64,000 nucleotides of DNA, from positions 293,591-357,590 of the forward strand of contig JAVSML010001068.1 of the NCBI GenBank assembly GCA_038503035.1, in the 5' to 3' direction. The notes under the pieces were generated by a model that searched no databases, was not told where the DNA came from, and worked only from the letters and a program-made list of their open reading frames with translations. Of this stretch, positions 1 to 12,417 are shown piece after piece (the stretch's first letter is position 1; each line of letters opens with the position of its first letter). Both the position numbers and the translations under genes were made by a program. This DNA is from Crocodylus rhombifer. Lineage: Eukaryota; Chordata; Crocodylia; Crocodylidae.

Positions 1-655
1 GGCCATACGTTTGATCCTATGAGCTACAGTAAGGGTTTTATCAAGTTATACAGTGTAGTTGCACCATTTGAATTGCTACATCCATGCCACAGACCAAGAA
101 CTGGTAACACATACTTTATATGGCAGATTGTTTGTGATCTTTTACAAAATAAGTGGGCCGAGCTATCCTGAATTAAATTTCCAAACTTTGATCCTTATTA
201 AAAGAACCAGTAGTCAACATGAGTATATGAAATTCTGCTCACACTTTTTAAAACATCACAGCAAAATGACCAATTATAATGTTAATTCCATAATATCTGT
301 AGGTAGAGTAGCTTAAACTTAGAGAAGACATTAAACTGAGGGTTTAAAATACTCCTTTCATTTAACAAGGTGCTTGGAGTAATATTCTAAAAGTTAAGGG
401 CATATTTTATAATTATTGTATAGCTGGTAGGAATAAATTACCTCCGTAGCCTATATCCCTTCTGAATATATCTTTCCTGAATTTGAGGCTTTATACATTT
501 ATCTCTAGCTGTGAAACAGTTTATTGTTTGATAAAGTCAGATGGTAAAGGACCACTTGATTAAAATCTGGAAGAGGAAGTAATGTCTGCTTTTGTTTGGG
601 CCTCTGAAGATGAGACCCCCCTTGCTAAACAATGGAGACAAAGAGAGAATATATC

Positions 656-962
656 TAGGGTGACCATATGTCCAATTTTTGCCTAGACGATCACGTTTTA
701 AATGCTTGTCCCAGGTATCCTGTCAGTTTAATCAAATAAACACTTTTATCCTGTTTTCAGTGGCAATGCAGTGCCACTCCAGCAAATGAGGCATGAGAGA
801 GGGGTCAGATTCACTCCTAGCCCCTCCTGACACCTTTTTGTATTCCATTGAGACTGGAGCACAGAGACAACTGATTATGGTAGAGCACAGAGAGCTGGGG
901 CAGAGGGTGGGGGAGTGAAAATGGAACGTCCCATTTTAAGACTCAGAATTATGGTAACTCTA
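656..962. repeat. possible decayed TIR element
   Basis: The left end reads gggtgaccatat after a TA. The right end, read on the other strand, is gagttaccataa, also flanked by TA. Nine of twelve end bases match, which fits a roughly 300-bp non-autonomous DNA element with a TA target duplication. The interior has no coding content. The evidence is weak because the ends are short and diverged. Confidence 0.3.
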
Positions 963-1428
963 CTTACATGCTTACATTTTCAGAAGATGTTTGCCAAAGT
1001 TTCATATCAGTGGTCAATTGCTAAGATAGAAAATTACAACAGAAAAAGGAAACTGATGTGGATCAAAAAATTGATCATGGGAGAAGAATAAAAAACCAGC
1101 TATTCAGTGGAGGCCTTTTGAGTCCCGAAGTGGCCATTAGCGATGGACTCCTGGGCTCTGTATTCTGTGATTCAGTTTCCTAGTCTGTTGTTTCCTGTTG
1201 GGCAGTCTCTCTCAGTGTATTGTTATACCAGGCACAGACACACACACTGTTACTGATATTTCTCTTTTCTTATTTTAAACTTTTCAATTTTATTTTGCCA
1301 ATTTAGGCTGTGAATTATTCTTGGAAATGAATTAAGGTGAATGAAGTGACATGCTGGCTGCAGCTAGCCTTTCTTCATCTCCCAAGTTAATGGAGAGCTA
1401 TGTATGTTATAAAGCAGAGGTTACTTGC

Positions 1429-1446
1429 TAAATAAATAAATAAAAA
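1429..1446. repeat. (TAAA)n microsatellite
   Basis: About four uninterrupted copies of an AAAT/TAAA unit are visible. It is simple sequence with no coding role. Confidence 0.8.
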
Positions 1447-2650
1447 GTAAAAACCAGTGTTACCTTACACTGGTGTGCAATAAATATACGGTGTGAACCT
1501 CTGAACCTCATCAGAACAGAGGTCAAGCAATCAGATTTTGAGCAAGAATCTCTATCTACAACACTGGGGTTTTGTGCTTAAACTATCAACAGCAGAGTAC
1601 AGACAGCCGTAAGAGGTATTGAGTAATTTGTGCCATATTGCCATAGTATATACATTTTGAAATGGATATACACGTGAACATGTGACTATTCTTTTTCACA
1701 GGTTAAATATCTCCTGAAAAAGGAAAGAAGAAAATAAATTATAAGGAGAAACTTTCCATTTTTACAAAGCTAGAACGCCACATAACCATATATGCAGCTA
1801 CTGACATTGTATAGACAGCATTCCACCAGTCACTGGAGCTGAATTACACCAACTGGGGATTTGACTCAAAAGTTTTTTAAATGGGCCAAGGCTCCCTTTT
1901 GTTCTCTGCTAAAATAGCATTCCACTATGCTTTATCACTCTCATAATACCCTCAGGTCCATGTTCCTGATATTCTGCCATAAAAGTTTAATTGCTTCTTG
2001 CATAGAATTAATACGTCTTTTAATTCATATATTACATCCTCACTAATACACAATAAGTTAATTGCAATATGAATTCTCATCGTAAGTAATAATGAGATTA
2101 ATAATGGACAAACACTAAAAATGTTGCCATTATACATTGGGACCTCAGTTACGATCCCCAGTTTTGTGATGGGAGTCCTTATCTTTCTGTCTCAAAATAC
2201 AGTCTGCATTGTGAATGCAGTTTTAGGGTTCACTCCTGCAAACTGGTAAGCACTCTTATCCTGATGTCATGCAGACATTGAATTTAAGCCCATGAACTGG
2301 TGCATTCAAAGACAATATCATATTTTACTGACAATGATACTCAGGCTTGTGGATGGGGTACTAGACAGGATGCAAGGGAACTGGACTGGCCTTGTCACAG
2401 TTCACAAGTGAGTGAGGCCTTGTGGGGGGAGCCAGGAGTGAGGACCAGAAGTGTTGCAGGGATGAACTGCGGGTTGGGAGAAACTGAGTGCAACCTGTGT
2501 TCTAAACTGAAGAGCTGGAACCAAAGCCCAAAGTCTGCAAACCAAACCAGAGGACTACCCAGGGATCAGAGGCCATGAAGCAGGCTGAAGTCAAACCAGA
2601 GTCCAAACACTGAACCAGAGGGTTTACCAGGGACCAGGGGACATCTTCAC

Positions 2651-3382
2651 CAGGGCTGTGCAAAACAGCACAGTTCTATTTCAACTTGAGTTTCGAGGTT
2701 TGGACGGAACAGCGTTTTGTTTTGAATTTCAATTTGGGTTGAAACAGCTGTTCTGTTTCATTTTGTTGAAACAGCAAGGCTATTTTGCCACTGTTTTGAC
2801 ATTTCATCCAATCATCGCGCTGTGGAAAGGACCTCAGCTGAACTGGGCTGAGTTCCCAACTTCATTGTGATGGTCGGGCTGGGGCTGGGAAGTTAGCTCA
2901 GCTGGGCTGAGTTCCCATCCCCAGCACTACAATTGGGCTGGGGATGGGACATCAGGCCAGCTGGGCTGAGTCCCATCCCCAGCTCAATCATAGGGCTGGG
3001 GAGGGGAACTGAGCAATTGAGCTCAGTTCCTTTCCCCAGCCTGATTACAGAGTTTGGAAGGGGAACTGAGCCCAGACTCAGTTCCCTTCCCTTGTGCTGT
3101 GGTTGACTTCCCACAGCCCAGTGGTGGGAGATGGGGAGAGCCAGGGCTGCGCTCCCAGCTGCTGCTGAGCACACAGCCCTGGTTCTCCCATCTCCCACCA
3201 TCTTGCTGCTGGCTGCTTTGAAACTCGAAACATTTCAAAACTTTCAAGACATTTCAACTATCCTCATTTTGTTTCAAGGCTGTTTCAAAGCCCTTTGTTT
3301 TGATTCAATTTGCTGTTTTGAGCTAGAAATGAGTTGGAATAGAGTTGAATCAAAACAGCTGGTGAAATTTCACACAGCCCTA
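2651..3382. mobile_element. hAT-type non-autonomous DNA transposon
   Basis: The left end starts cagggctgtgcaaaa and the reverse-complemented right end starts tagggctgtgtgaaat, an imperfect terminal inverted repeat with the CAGGG-type end common in hAT elements. It is flanked by atcttcac (2643-2650) and atctttac (3383-3390), an 8-bp target duplication with one mismatch; hAT transposases make 8-bp duplications. Below the ends, the element is rich in gttgaaac/gtttcaac motifs in both orientations. The middle holds a tandem repeat, listed separately. There is no transposase, so it would have depended on one supplied in trans. Reading frames inside are by-products of low complexity. Confidence 0.8.
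2835..3095. repeat. minisatellite of about 59 bp inside a hAT element
   Basis: Five degenerate tandem units can be anchored on the motif ctgggctgag or its variants, at about 2843, 2902, 2961, 3017 and 3073, giving a period of 56-59 bp. Each unit also carries a gttcccatccccagc block followed by its approximate inverse gctggggatgggac, so each is an imperfect hairpin. Confidence 0.75.
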
Positions 3383-3412
3383 ATCTTTACATGTACTTTT
3401 GGGGGTGAGGGG

Positions 3413-3724
3413 GCAGGGGGTGTTTTAATTAAAGCAGCTCTTGGGGCTGCTCTAATTAAAACACCTGCAGTGTGTTGTGTATTCAGTGTCCCACATGTCA
3501 AACAGTGGTGGTGGTGCTTTAACTGGAGCTCGTTCAATGAACTTTTGTTAAAGTCTTCCCACTGCCATTTTGAAATGTCCAGATGCTAACTATGCATGAT
3601 GCTGAGGCTGCTGGAGTGTTCTAATCAAATTTACCTGATTGAGCAGACTTGATTAATTGAGTCTGCTCCAAAATGTTCTAATTAGAAGGCATTGGAGTAG
3701 GCATCAGGCATGTATCTGGTGCCC
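3413..3724. mobile_element. palindromic MITE, family 2, copy A
   Basis: This copy shares order and motifs with segments at 21634-21912 and 38488-38830: a tgctttaact...agctcgtt core, an atgctgatac/atgctgaggc block, and an attaattgagtctgctcc block. At 3419-3437 and 3447-3465 it has a 19-bp inverted repeat with one mismatch and a 9-bp loop. The right end resembles the TIR style of the other MITEs (catgtatctggtgccca). The left boundary is uncertain. No coding content. The three-copy similarity is seen directly; assignment to a named family is not possible here. Confidence 0.55.
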
Positions 3725-4069
3725 AAGGAGTCAGAGAACCAGAATTACCAGGACTGGAGCCATGCAAGGACTGAAGATCAGTAAGTTGTGTAGTAAGGCT
3801 CAGGTGCCAGAAAAGTTCCTTAAGAGTAGACCAAAAACCAATCAAAGGAAGGGGCTAGGACTCAGCTTGCACTGGTTTGTTCATTAGGCTCAGTTACTCC
3901 AGCTGCTGGGTCAGCCTGTTCTGGTTAGTTTTTTGGGTCCATATGATCAGGCTGCAGGAAATAAGCCTAACTTAACCTAGTCTTGACAGCCTTTGCCCCA
4001 CACCTGCTTTGAGAAGTGACCACTGAGACTGAAAGTTCTTCAAGACCAGGGCTTCTGTTTTGTGTCTAC

Positions 4070-4319
4070 CAGCAGTGGCACAAGGATTTTAGCTGCCCCA
4101 CCATGCATCATTCCTGGAACCAAAGGCAGGCACCATCCAAGCCCCAAAGCGGCAGCTCAGTAGCACCAGAGATGCCCTACTCACTTCTGCGTATGCTCAG
4201 ATTCCAGAGGCAGCCCCCAGTGTGCATGTGCAAGGTGTGTGTGCACTGTTTTTGCTGCACCCTACAATTGGCCACTTGAGGTGGCTGCCTGTGTTGCCTG
4301 GATGGTTATGCCAGCCCTG
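4070..4319. mobile_element. short hAT-type MITE
   Basis: The left end cagcagtggcacaagg matches the reverse-complemented right end cagggctggcataacc at about 10 of 16 positions. The flanks are gtgtctac (4062-4069) and gtttctac (4320-4327), an 8-bp duplication with one mismatch. At 250 bp it encodes no transposase. Confidence 0.65.
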
Positions 4320-5459
4320 GTTTCTACACAGAGCCTAGGTGAATTTATCCCCAATCATAAGGAGGCCCAGCCACTGTGGTAATACACATTAACAAGTGCC
4401 ACCAGAACTTTATCTTGCATTTATAACTGCCATGGCCTCTTGGCAACTCAGTGCTATAAAATAAATAATCACTGTGTTTAGAGAGAGAAGCCATGGAGCA
4501 GAAAACAATATGACACTGAGAAAACCTGTGATACCAACCCACTCTAAAACCCCCACCATAATAAAATGAAAATAGGGGAAGGGAAAAGTACTGTCCTTCA
4601 GTCCTGTGCATCACGTACAGCTGTCATCTTATATCAAAGGTGGTCAATTATTTTGACTGGAGGGCCACTTCATGAGTTTTGGTGTCCTCTCAATGACCAC
4701 ACTTCTCTATCCTCTCTCTCACTTTCTAACCCTGCTCCCTGACTCCCCAATCACCACTTTGCCCAGAGCTTCAGCATGCCCTGATCCCCACCCTACTTCA
4801 AGCTGCAGCCCGCCCCAATCTCCACCCCGTCTGGAACATGCCAGTTGCATCCATAGCTTATACCAGCACCTGCCTGGTACAGTGGAAGTGACCCCAGATG
4901 GACACCAGTGATAGCTGTGGACATGACCAGCAGGTTCCACGTGGGGACTGGGGCATCCACCCAGGCCCTGTTACCTCTGAGCTCCATGTTCTTGGGGAAC
5001 CCTGACACAGGACGCAGACTGTCTGACTCACAAAGAGTTCCCCCCCCCCCACTTCCTCTACCTAAACAGAAACTGATTAAGATGCAGTGAAAGGCACACC
5101 TAAAACCCTCCAGATAAGGGTGACAAGAGTGAAACAACTGCCCTAGGTCTCATTTGCATCTGAGATGGGACCAGATGATCATCCATTTACATGAGAGATG
5201 GAGAACAGAAAGCCTGAAGCAGAGACTGCAGTGAATTCTGGGATCAGTGAAGCAGGGGAGCACTGCATGATGGGGAATCTGTGCTCCAAGTGCTAATCAA
5301 CCCACACACCTAGCTCAGCATTTATCTGACCAGTTCTAATCTGGATTTACAAAGGAGTTTTCCTCCACCCCACCCCACCCCACAGACACATCTCTAAGCA
5401 GAAGTAAGTTTACTAGGCATCTCGGGCCGTACATTCCCCGGTCCCACTATGGAAGGCCT

Positions 5460-6437
5460 ATGTAAACTTAATTGGCTAAAACTCGGTTGCCGGGTGAGGG
5501 AATGCTGAGGCAATAGACCGAGTCAGAGGGGGTATGGGCAACATTTAATGGGTTCATCACAGCATCCAGCCCATTGGAGCCCTGACCACAAGTATTGTCA
5601 TACTTTTCCCGGGATGACTGGTGGAAGTCCTCTCCACAAAAGGTTATGAACACTCCAATAAGTGCCTTAAGTCTGTTAAAAGACTATAGTAAGATCTGGA
5701 AAAGTCATGCTAAGCTGAGGCTTGTTCACAGCAAGTAAAAATCTAAAACCCTGATGCTGCAAGCTATCTATTGTTTCTGAAGACACCAGGAGATATCCCA
5801 TCAGTATATCTGCTATCCATAGGAATGTCAAGCTGGCTCCTAAGTATGTGTTTCCTGAGTATCAATCAGTTTCCTGAGATGTTCCACCCAGATAACCCCT
5901 TGTCAATAGAAAAGACAATTTGATTTACACTACTGAGAATGCTTGAAAGAAGCTGAACTGAGGGTATAAAAATCTGTAAAAGAAGCAGCAGTGTGTGTGC
6001 TGATACCACCCGCTTTCTTCTGGAGAGGCTGAAGGAAGCAGATCATTTCCCTTCAAAGATCATGTTGAGAACTTTAACCTGTCAGCTTTGCAACCTGAGT
6101 GCCTTGGACTGGTGAGATCCCAGCTCTCTCTCTTTTCTCTTCTCTCTCTCTAAGCACAGATTTCTGAACCTGAACTGTATTAGTTAAGCTTGAGCTAAGT
6201 TTCCCCAAATACTTAGTAAAACCAGGGTATACTGTGACTTTGTGTTTGTTTTTCCTTTGTATGTCTATTACTGCTAGTGCCATTGTATATTTCATATATT
6301 TAGCAATAAATAACTTTTTTAGTCAAACTGGTGGTAACTGGGTATATTTTGCCTTCTTTACTTCTCCTTTCCCACTTGCTCTGCAGCAACGCTTCTTTTA
6401 CCTAAGCTAAAGATCCCCGTGTAACCCAAAAATACTG
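5460..6437 (+). mobile_element. candidate retroviral-type LTR remnant
   Basis: A TATA-box-like gggtataaaa lies at 5963-5970 and an AATAAA polyadenylation signal at 6305-6310. A CT-rich tract sits between them (6128-6154). This U3-R-U5 order and spacing (about 340 bp from TATA to AATAAA, about 130 bp more to the candidate primer site) is typical of a vertebrate endogenous retrovirus LTR. I could not define the left end or a target duplication, and no gag, pol or env sequence follows, so it would be a partial copy. It could also be unrelated unique sequence with chance signals. Confidence 0.35.
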
Positions 6438-6457
6438 TGGGGTCTGCTCATCAAGAG
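6438..6457 (+). other. possible decayed primer-binding site
   Basis: The sequence begins TGGGG and continues in a form that could be a mutated tRNA-complementary primer site (proline type), just after the candidate LTR. The following 450 bp contain repeated gtgtctgactg and gtgtatgactg motifs like the leader of some retroviral elements. The match is partial, so this is inference. Confidence 0.25.
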
Positions 6458-7143
6458 GCTAAAAGATTGGGATGGGCTGAATTTGAAACACATAAGGGGA
6501 TCAGCTTGTACAGGCTGATTGACCCAGTTTGGGTCAGACATGCCCTAATGAATTGAATGCTGGCCCATGAGGGTGTCATCTGGACACCCAGCTGGATTCA
6601 GAGGTATTCTGTTTAACTGTGTACTTGTGTCTGACTGTAGTTATTGTTGCTCTCATGAACTGATTCTTGGCATATGAGGGTGTCAGCCTGTCCATGCTGA
6701 TCAACCCGGCCAGGTCAGGCGTGTCACGTTAATCTGTGTGTGTTCATGTGTATGACTGATTTGGGGACTGGAGGAACCCAGTTCCACTGAACTGAGTCCT
6801 GCAAGATAGCTCCATTGGGGGTGAGAGCTTGCACAAGGGAGAGATACAGCTCTGGATAGAAACATAAGTAACACAAGCAGCACATTAATAGAATTACCAA
6901 GACCCTAGCCCTAATAAATGAGCACACCCCAAAGTAGCGGACAAATCTGGTAACAGCTCACAGCTGCATCAGTGGTGGGCAGAAAGAGCTCTGCCCTTCC
7001 AGCACCACACAGCAGCCAGAGCCAGAGCCAGAGCCTCTGGCTGCCCATGCTTTGGATCTCATGAGTTTGCAGGCACCTGTTCACGGGCCAGATACAATCA
7101 GTTGGCAGGCTGGATCCCCTTTTTGCCCACTCCTGTCTTATAC

Positions 7144-10100
7144 AAATATAAATTTCCAGACTAACAACTCAAACAAAGACAGCTGTTCAAGTGATAGGGA
7201 ATACACAGTGCTGCTTCCAACGGCAATCCATCAGATCTAACACCTGGTGAAGCCAAAGGAAAGGTCCCTATTAGCCCTGGGGGTTCTGGACTGAAGCTTG
7301 AAGCAGCAGCACAGCAAGAGGAGAATTGCACTGTCAGGTCAATTTCAGAAGTGTCCTTAAGTAGCTAACCCATTTTTTATTATGAGAATTATAATTATTA
7401 TCACCACCACTATTATCCTTTGGCCCACACACGCAACCTCTGTCTATTCCCATAACTAGTTAGGAAGTAGTGCTTCAGCACCTAAATGTTACACTACAGC
7501 TCCATCTATTCTTCTTTAGTGACTCTATATGGGTCACTAAAGGTGCTTCCCCAGTCATCTACTATAGCAAAGAAAACCCTGCGAGCAGAAGGGGTGCTGT
7601 GGCACCTGTCATTTTGGCTGAGCCACATGAGGTCTGATGACAGGGTCTGGCCAGAGCCCCTGTTTTTGCATGACTCTGGAGCCCAGGAGGTGAATGTTAT
7701 ATTCATATGCTTCACTGGGTGTGATGACACAAAAACACAGGATTGTGATCCCCTGTTGTTCTTCCTGCTGTTATGACTGAAATATTCAAAAGCCTCAGTC
7801 TGGATCAGTGTCCCATTGTGCTGGGCATCATACAAAACAGGAGTAGGTAACTTCCTTGAAAAGAAGTGCATACAATTAACACCCTACAAACACAAGAAAC
7901 ACAGAGTGGGGGATATGAACATAAGCTCATCTCTACTTTTTGTATGTGAATGTATATATACAGAATTATTCAGTCTAGAGAAAAATAATTCACCAAAACT
8001 TTTTTTTTTTGGATAAAGCTGAGTTTTGCATGAAACAAAAATTGCCATAAAATCTGTCTGATTTCCAAAAAAATTTCTGATTCTTTATAAGAAAAACAAA
8101 AATGGCTAATTCAAAAAAACAATTTCCACTTTTTGTGGCAAAGTCAAAACCTGCATAACAAAAAAAAATCAAATATATAATACAATGTAATGTAGTGTAA
8201 TGAAATATCTGTCCAGTTTTGCATGATGCACATCTAGACCTACACATCATGATACATCTAGACCTAGATACACTGATAAACTATTGACTTTCCCTAACCA
8301 TTTCTGCTGAACTGCACTGGAATGAAACACTTTCTTATAATCCTATGATAGATCTTAATCATGATCTTTGGTCCAAGCCTAAAGGTAACATAAAGACAAC
8401 AATTAAAAAAAAATGTTGATTTCCATACCTCAAAGTCCTGATCCTGAGAAAGTGCCTGCTAAGGTATTTCAAGATGGGCATCAAAACAATGAGATATATG
8501 CATAGTTTTAAAACAAGACAAAACTATAATATTAGAACTTAATACCTGCAGGCCATCTCTAACCATTCTTGGTCTTTTCAGCCTTAGAATGCTCGTTAAT
8601 GGGGGAGGAAAATGAAATTTAAAATACAGTATTATAAATCCCACGTTATTTAATAGCCGTGTAACATAATATTCATTTTTTACTGTTATGACATAAAATT
8701 TTAAAGCCTTTTCACTATAAACTGAATAGGCCTTTCAAATCACGTTACATCCAGATTAATGTTAAACTAATTCATCATGATTCATATTGTTATAATAAAA
8801 CAGCAAAGGATTATTTAAAGGACAATGTTCAAAGTATCATTTATCATTGTTAAAACTGTTTTTCTTCTTAGTTAGAGTAAGTCTGTAGTAGCCTGACAAT
8901 AAAATGTGACTCTCTAAATTTTTTTTTTCTTATTTGTACATGTATATTACCTTGTTACTGTAGAGTGCTGAGTTCATGACATTATCTATTTACATTTACT
9001 AAAAGAGGATTAGAATTTGCTAAGAGCCACACATATACAAATAATTATTTGAACACTATGAAAATATGTAAGCTGTAAGGTCCAATTCTACACTGACAAC
9101 CTCCAGTCTGCCCTTTCAGTGGTAACCCCCTTGTAAAAGTTTTGATAATTTTTGCACTTTTCACAATATTTTTAATTAAGATGTTGCCTGAGGGGAAGGA
9201 ACCTTACAAATAAATATGAAGGGCAGGACTTTTTTTTTCCTGAAGATGACAAAAGGAAACAAAAGTGGGCACTCCCCCTGGATTACAGAGTATGGAAGAA
9301 AAGTACAGTGGGTTACTGAGATGCTCCACAGATAACAACAATAGGGGAAAGTGATTGCCAAGATGTAGCCAATGAGATACCAAATCTCTTCCCTTGAGGG
9401 GACAACAGAAAGGGAATTTAAGATTTCTCTGATTCTTCTTTCTTCCTAGGGCAGGGCGATAAGTAGGTCAGAAAAAAAGCATGTAACTACAAACTTTTCA
9501 TCATGTTGAACTTTTAGACAACATATGGCCATGTCCTGCAATCAGTGAAACCGTGTTTCTATCCTAAAATGCCGAATATAAACAGTTCAAAACAGCTTCT
9601 AATACGCACTTAAAAAGAAATGTACTTTTTTGGTTCCCAATGACATCTTTTTTTTTCCATTAAACCCCCCCCCAACAACAAATGAATAAAGATGTTCCAC
9701 AAATTAATCCAAAATGAGGCAATGTAAATTGGCCCACTCATCCCATTTAATCCAGGTGATGAATTAATGTAAGCAGTAGCTAAGGGTGAAAGCAGGTGTT
9801 TGTATATCAGGAAAAGGCAATATTTATCTACATGCTATTCAAGCCCTTCATTTCCATCATTTGGAGATACAAAACACAAAAAGATTGTGTTAAACCACAG
9901 CAATCAACTGACATGTGAAAACCCAGGCAAAACATTTAAAAGTATTCTCTACCAAGCATGTGACAGACTGGTATTGCTTATAATATTTCTGTCTTAAATG
10001 TGTCCATGTTCTAATAATGTTGCATGCCTCAGGTCCTTTGATTATCTTGTACACTGCAAAAGAAGGAGTTAATTGTGGTTTGAAGTATATCAGTGAAGAT

Positions 10101-11487
10101 CTGCCAGAGAGAATGGGCTATTAGACAACAATGAACTAATATGTGCATGTTGGCACACAGACATTGCACAAGCTCGGGCACCTGGAAAAACTCCCTGCTG
10201 TTTTTGGTGCTAAGGAGGGATGTCACAGGGGCCCTGTTTGAAAAGACTGCCTTGCAAGGGAAACTCCTAAACACAAGGGAGAAGAGTGATAAAGAAAGGA
10301 AGAAAAGAGCCTGAGAGGCATGAGAGACAACAGTCCAGACTACCAGGATTTCAGGGCCCAAGGATCCTGCTGTTTTGCTGTGGACTAATAAAAGTTGGCA
10401 TAATTTAAAGATAGCTTCCAGCTCTGCACTCCATACATCTGAGGAGATGAAGTCTCTCTCCAGGAGATATGCCAGAAGGACAACCAAGGGAAGTCAGGAA
10501 CCAAAGGACTTGGTCTCAGAGTCCAAGGAGCCAGGGGCTCAACCTTTCGAGAAGCTACATTGGGGCTGAGTTCAGGGGATATACCGAGAGGCTGCATAAG
10601 TCCAGAGGTCTCAAGCATGGGGAATCCAGGATGATCATGAATAGTGTTGCTATTAGGAAAGGAACTTTTCAACTTTATAGAATTCTGAATATTCAAAGAA
10701 CCACGCTATTAACATGTGGCAACCCTGGATCATAGAATTTGGGTGTCTGCAAGCAAGCACATGTTCAAAATGGCCAAGGGGACAGTGAGGACTTGTCAAC
10801 ACTACCTCCAGACTGTGTTAGGGAGTTCATCAGTGTCCCATTCCTTTCCCCTCTGTGAACCTTCCCTATCCTGGATTGGCTTCCTACACAGCATACTCAC
10901 CTCCTGACACAATAAAGAGATGCAATGCATCCATTCTTAGAGCAGCAGGGGCAGTGCCCCAATAAAAGACATCCAAAACAAAATGGATAGATGCATTTGG
11001 GGGGAGCATAGCCTGCACAGAATGGGTATGTGTACTTCATCATGGAACTCTCCTAGCACCTCCTGGAGGCACTGTAGATTTGTCTGACTGTCATGGAAGG
11101 GGAAAAATGTGGCATATGGGAACAAAAATGAAATGTTAGTGGAATGTTACCTAGGGAACCAAACACAACCTACTGCAGAGATAAATGACAGAAAACCAGC
11201 CAACAGAGATGGTGTGTGAAGGTGAGTGTCCATCAGAAGCACAAAGAAACAGTACAGAAGTAGAAGGAAATACTGAAAAAGGCAGCAAACAGCATCTGAC
11301 AGGTGAATGTTTCATTTTATCTATTTATAAAAATAGGTGGAATACTTACGTATTTCATCTTAACTTTGCTGTGAATCAATATTTGAGAAGAGGTACATAA
11401 GGACATCAATTCCTTTAATTCTGAATACCCACCAGTACCCTTCTGTTGTAAGGTCTGCACTGTCAATTTGTCAGGCCTGTCTGCATC
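7144..11487. other. gene-free AT-rich stretch
   Basis: No coding region, mobile-element terminus or sizeable inverted repeat could be supported. The longest frames (121 codons at 7506-7871 and 152 codons at 10029-10487, both minus) have no recognisable motifs and no coding-like context. Short A/T runs occur near 8000, 8160, 8920 and 9230. Confidence 0.55.
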
Positions 11488-11490
11488 AGT

Positions 11491-11920
11491 GGGTGCATCT
11501 ACATGTGCTATTAAGGCAACAAAATAAACTCCGGTGAGGTTTGCATTGGAATAAGCTGCTCCTGGGTGCAGCACCTACACGTGTACCTGGGACTGTAGCA
11601 CTTTAAGCCAGGGTGGAGCAGGGGGCCCAGGGAGTCAGCCCCAGGTTTTGGGTGGCAGTCAGGTGGCAAAAGGGCTGGCTGGGGGATGAGAGTGCAAAAG
11701 CGCAAAGCTAGACGGCAGGCAGCCCCACCCCACCCTGCACTTTAGCACCCTTGCACCCCAACCAGCCCCTGTCACCATCTACATGTGCATTTCAGTACAC
11801 ATAGTTACAGTCTATAACTGTGTAGTACAGGGGCAGACAGTACTCTATGGCAGAGTTAATTTACTGCAATCTAATACTAGGTAGTCAACTCCTCAGTAAA
11901 ACATACATGCAGATGCACCT
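11491..11920. mobile_element. MITE with AGT target duplication
   Basis: The left end gggtgcatctacatgt and the reverse-complemented right end aggtgcatctgcatgt form a 16-bp terminal inverted repeat with two mismatches. Both ends are flanked by AGT (11488-11490 and 11921-11923), a 3-bp duplication. The TIR style matches copies at 12418, 22108 and 39293. The interior is partly GC-rich and holds no gene. A 3-bp duplication fits a Harbinger/PIF-type transposase, although those usually duplicate TWA. Confidence 0.7.
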
Positions 11921-12417
11921 AGTGAGGGGGGAAAAGGCACAAATGTGCTCTAGTCCTAGAAACTCTTTGGGGATCCTGCTCCCATTAAAGTCAATGAGAA
12001 AATTTCTTTTGACTTCAGGAAGGTTAGCATATTGGGTTGCTGGATTCTAAACCCTGGTAGCTCTACTATTGACTGCCAAAACTTTTGGCTCAAGGCCTGG
12101 GTGAATACACTTCCTATCTGCAGCATCAGGAGTGATTATATCAATTCCATGTTGCCCTGCCAAACATTCTCTACCTTTCTGTCTTTCAAATTATTTTAAA
12201 ACAGTCCTCAAAACAAACATACAAAAATCATTATGGAAAAAATAGAGCTCTGAGTAAGGAATAAAAAGAGTTCACATTTCAAGTGACTTACAGGGATAAT
12301 GAGATTGGAAAAAAAGAAAAGAATAAAAGAAAAACTTATTTTATCTTATTGTTGAAGCCAAAGGGCTGTTAGGAGTAGAAGCAGCTCTGACATACACAAT
12401 GCCACAAGTTTATCAGT

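Larger units (their letters stand above)
1..2642. other. AT-rich intergenic DNA without a gene
   Basis: No reading frame here exceeds about 90 codons and none resembles a known protein. The only structures I could pick out are a possible decayed inverted-repeat element at 656-962 and a short tetranucleotide repeat at 1429-1446, both listed separately. Confidence 0.6.
4635..7135. mobile_element. composite hAT element with a probable LTR insert
   Basis: The left end caaaggtggtcaatt and the reverse-complemented right end caggagtgggcaaaa are hAT-like and partly matching. The 8 bp outside them are tcttatat (4627-4634) and tcttatac (7136-7143), one mismatch apart. If this pairing is right the element now spans 2.5 kb. 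The outer parts (4635 to about 5090, and about 6960-7135) look like ordinary non-autonomous hAT sequence, including the cgggccagatac...caggctggatcc tail common to this type. The middle (about 5460-6900) has LTR-like signals, so the length is best explained by a later insertion. C-rich runs lie at 5040-5050 and 5371-5392. Confidence 0.5.

Noticed and set aside
3131..3589. 152-codon plus frame
   Set aside because: It crosses the right end of the hAT element at 3382 and runs into a different MITE, so it is not one gene.
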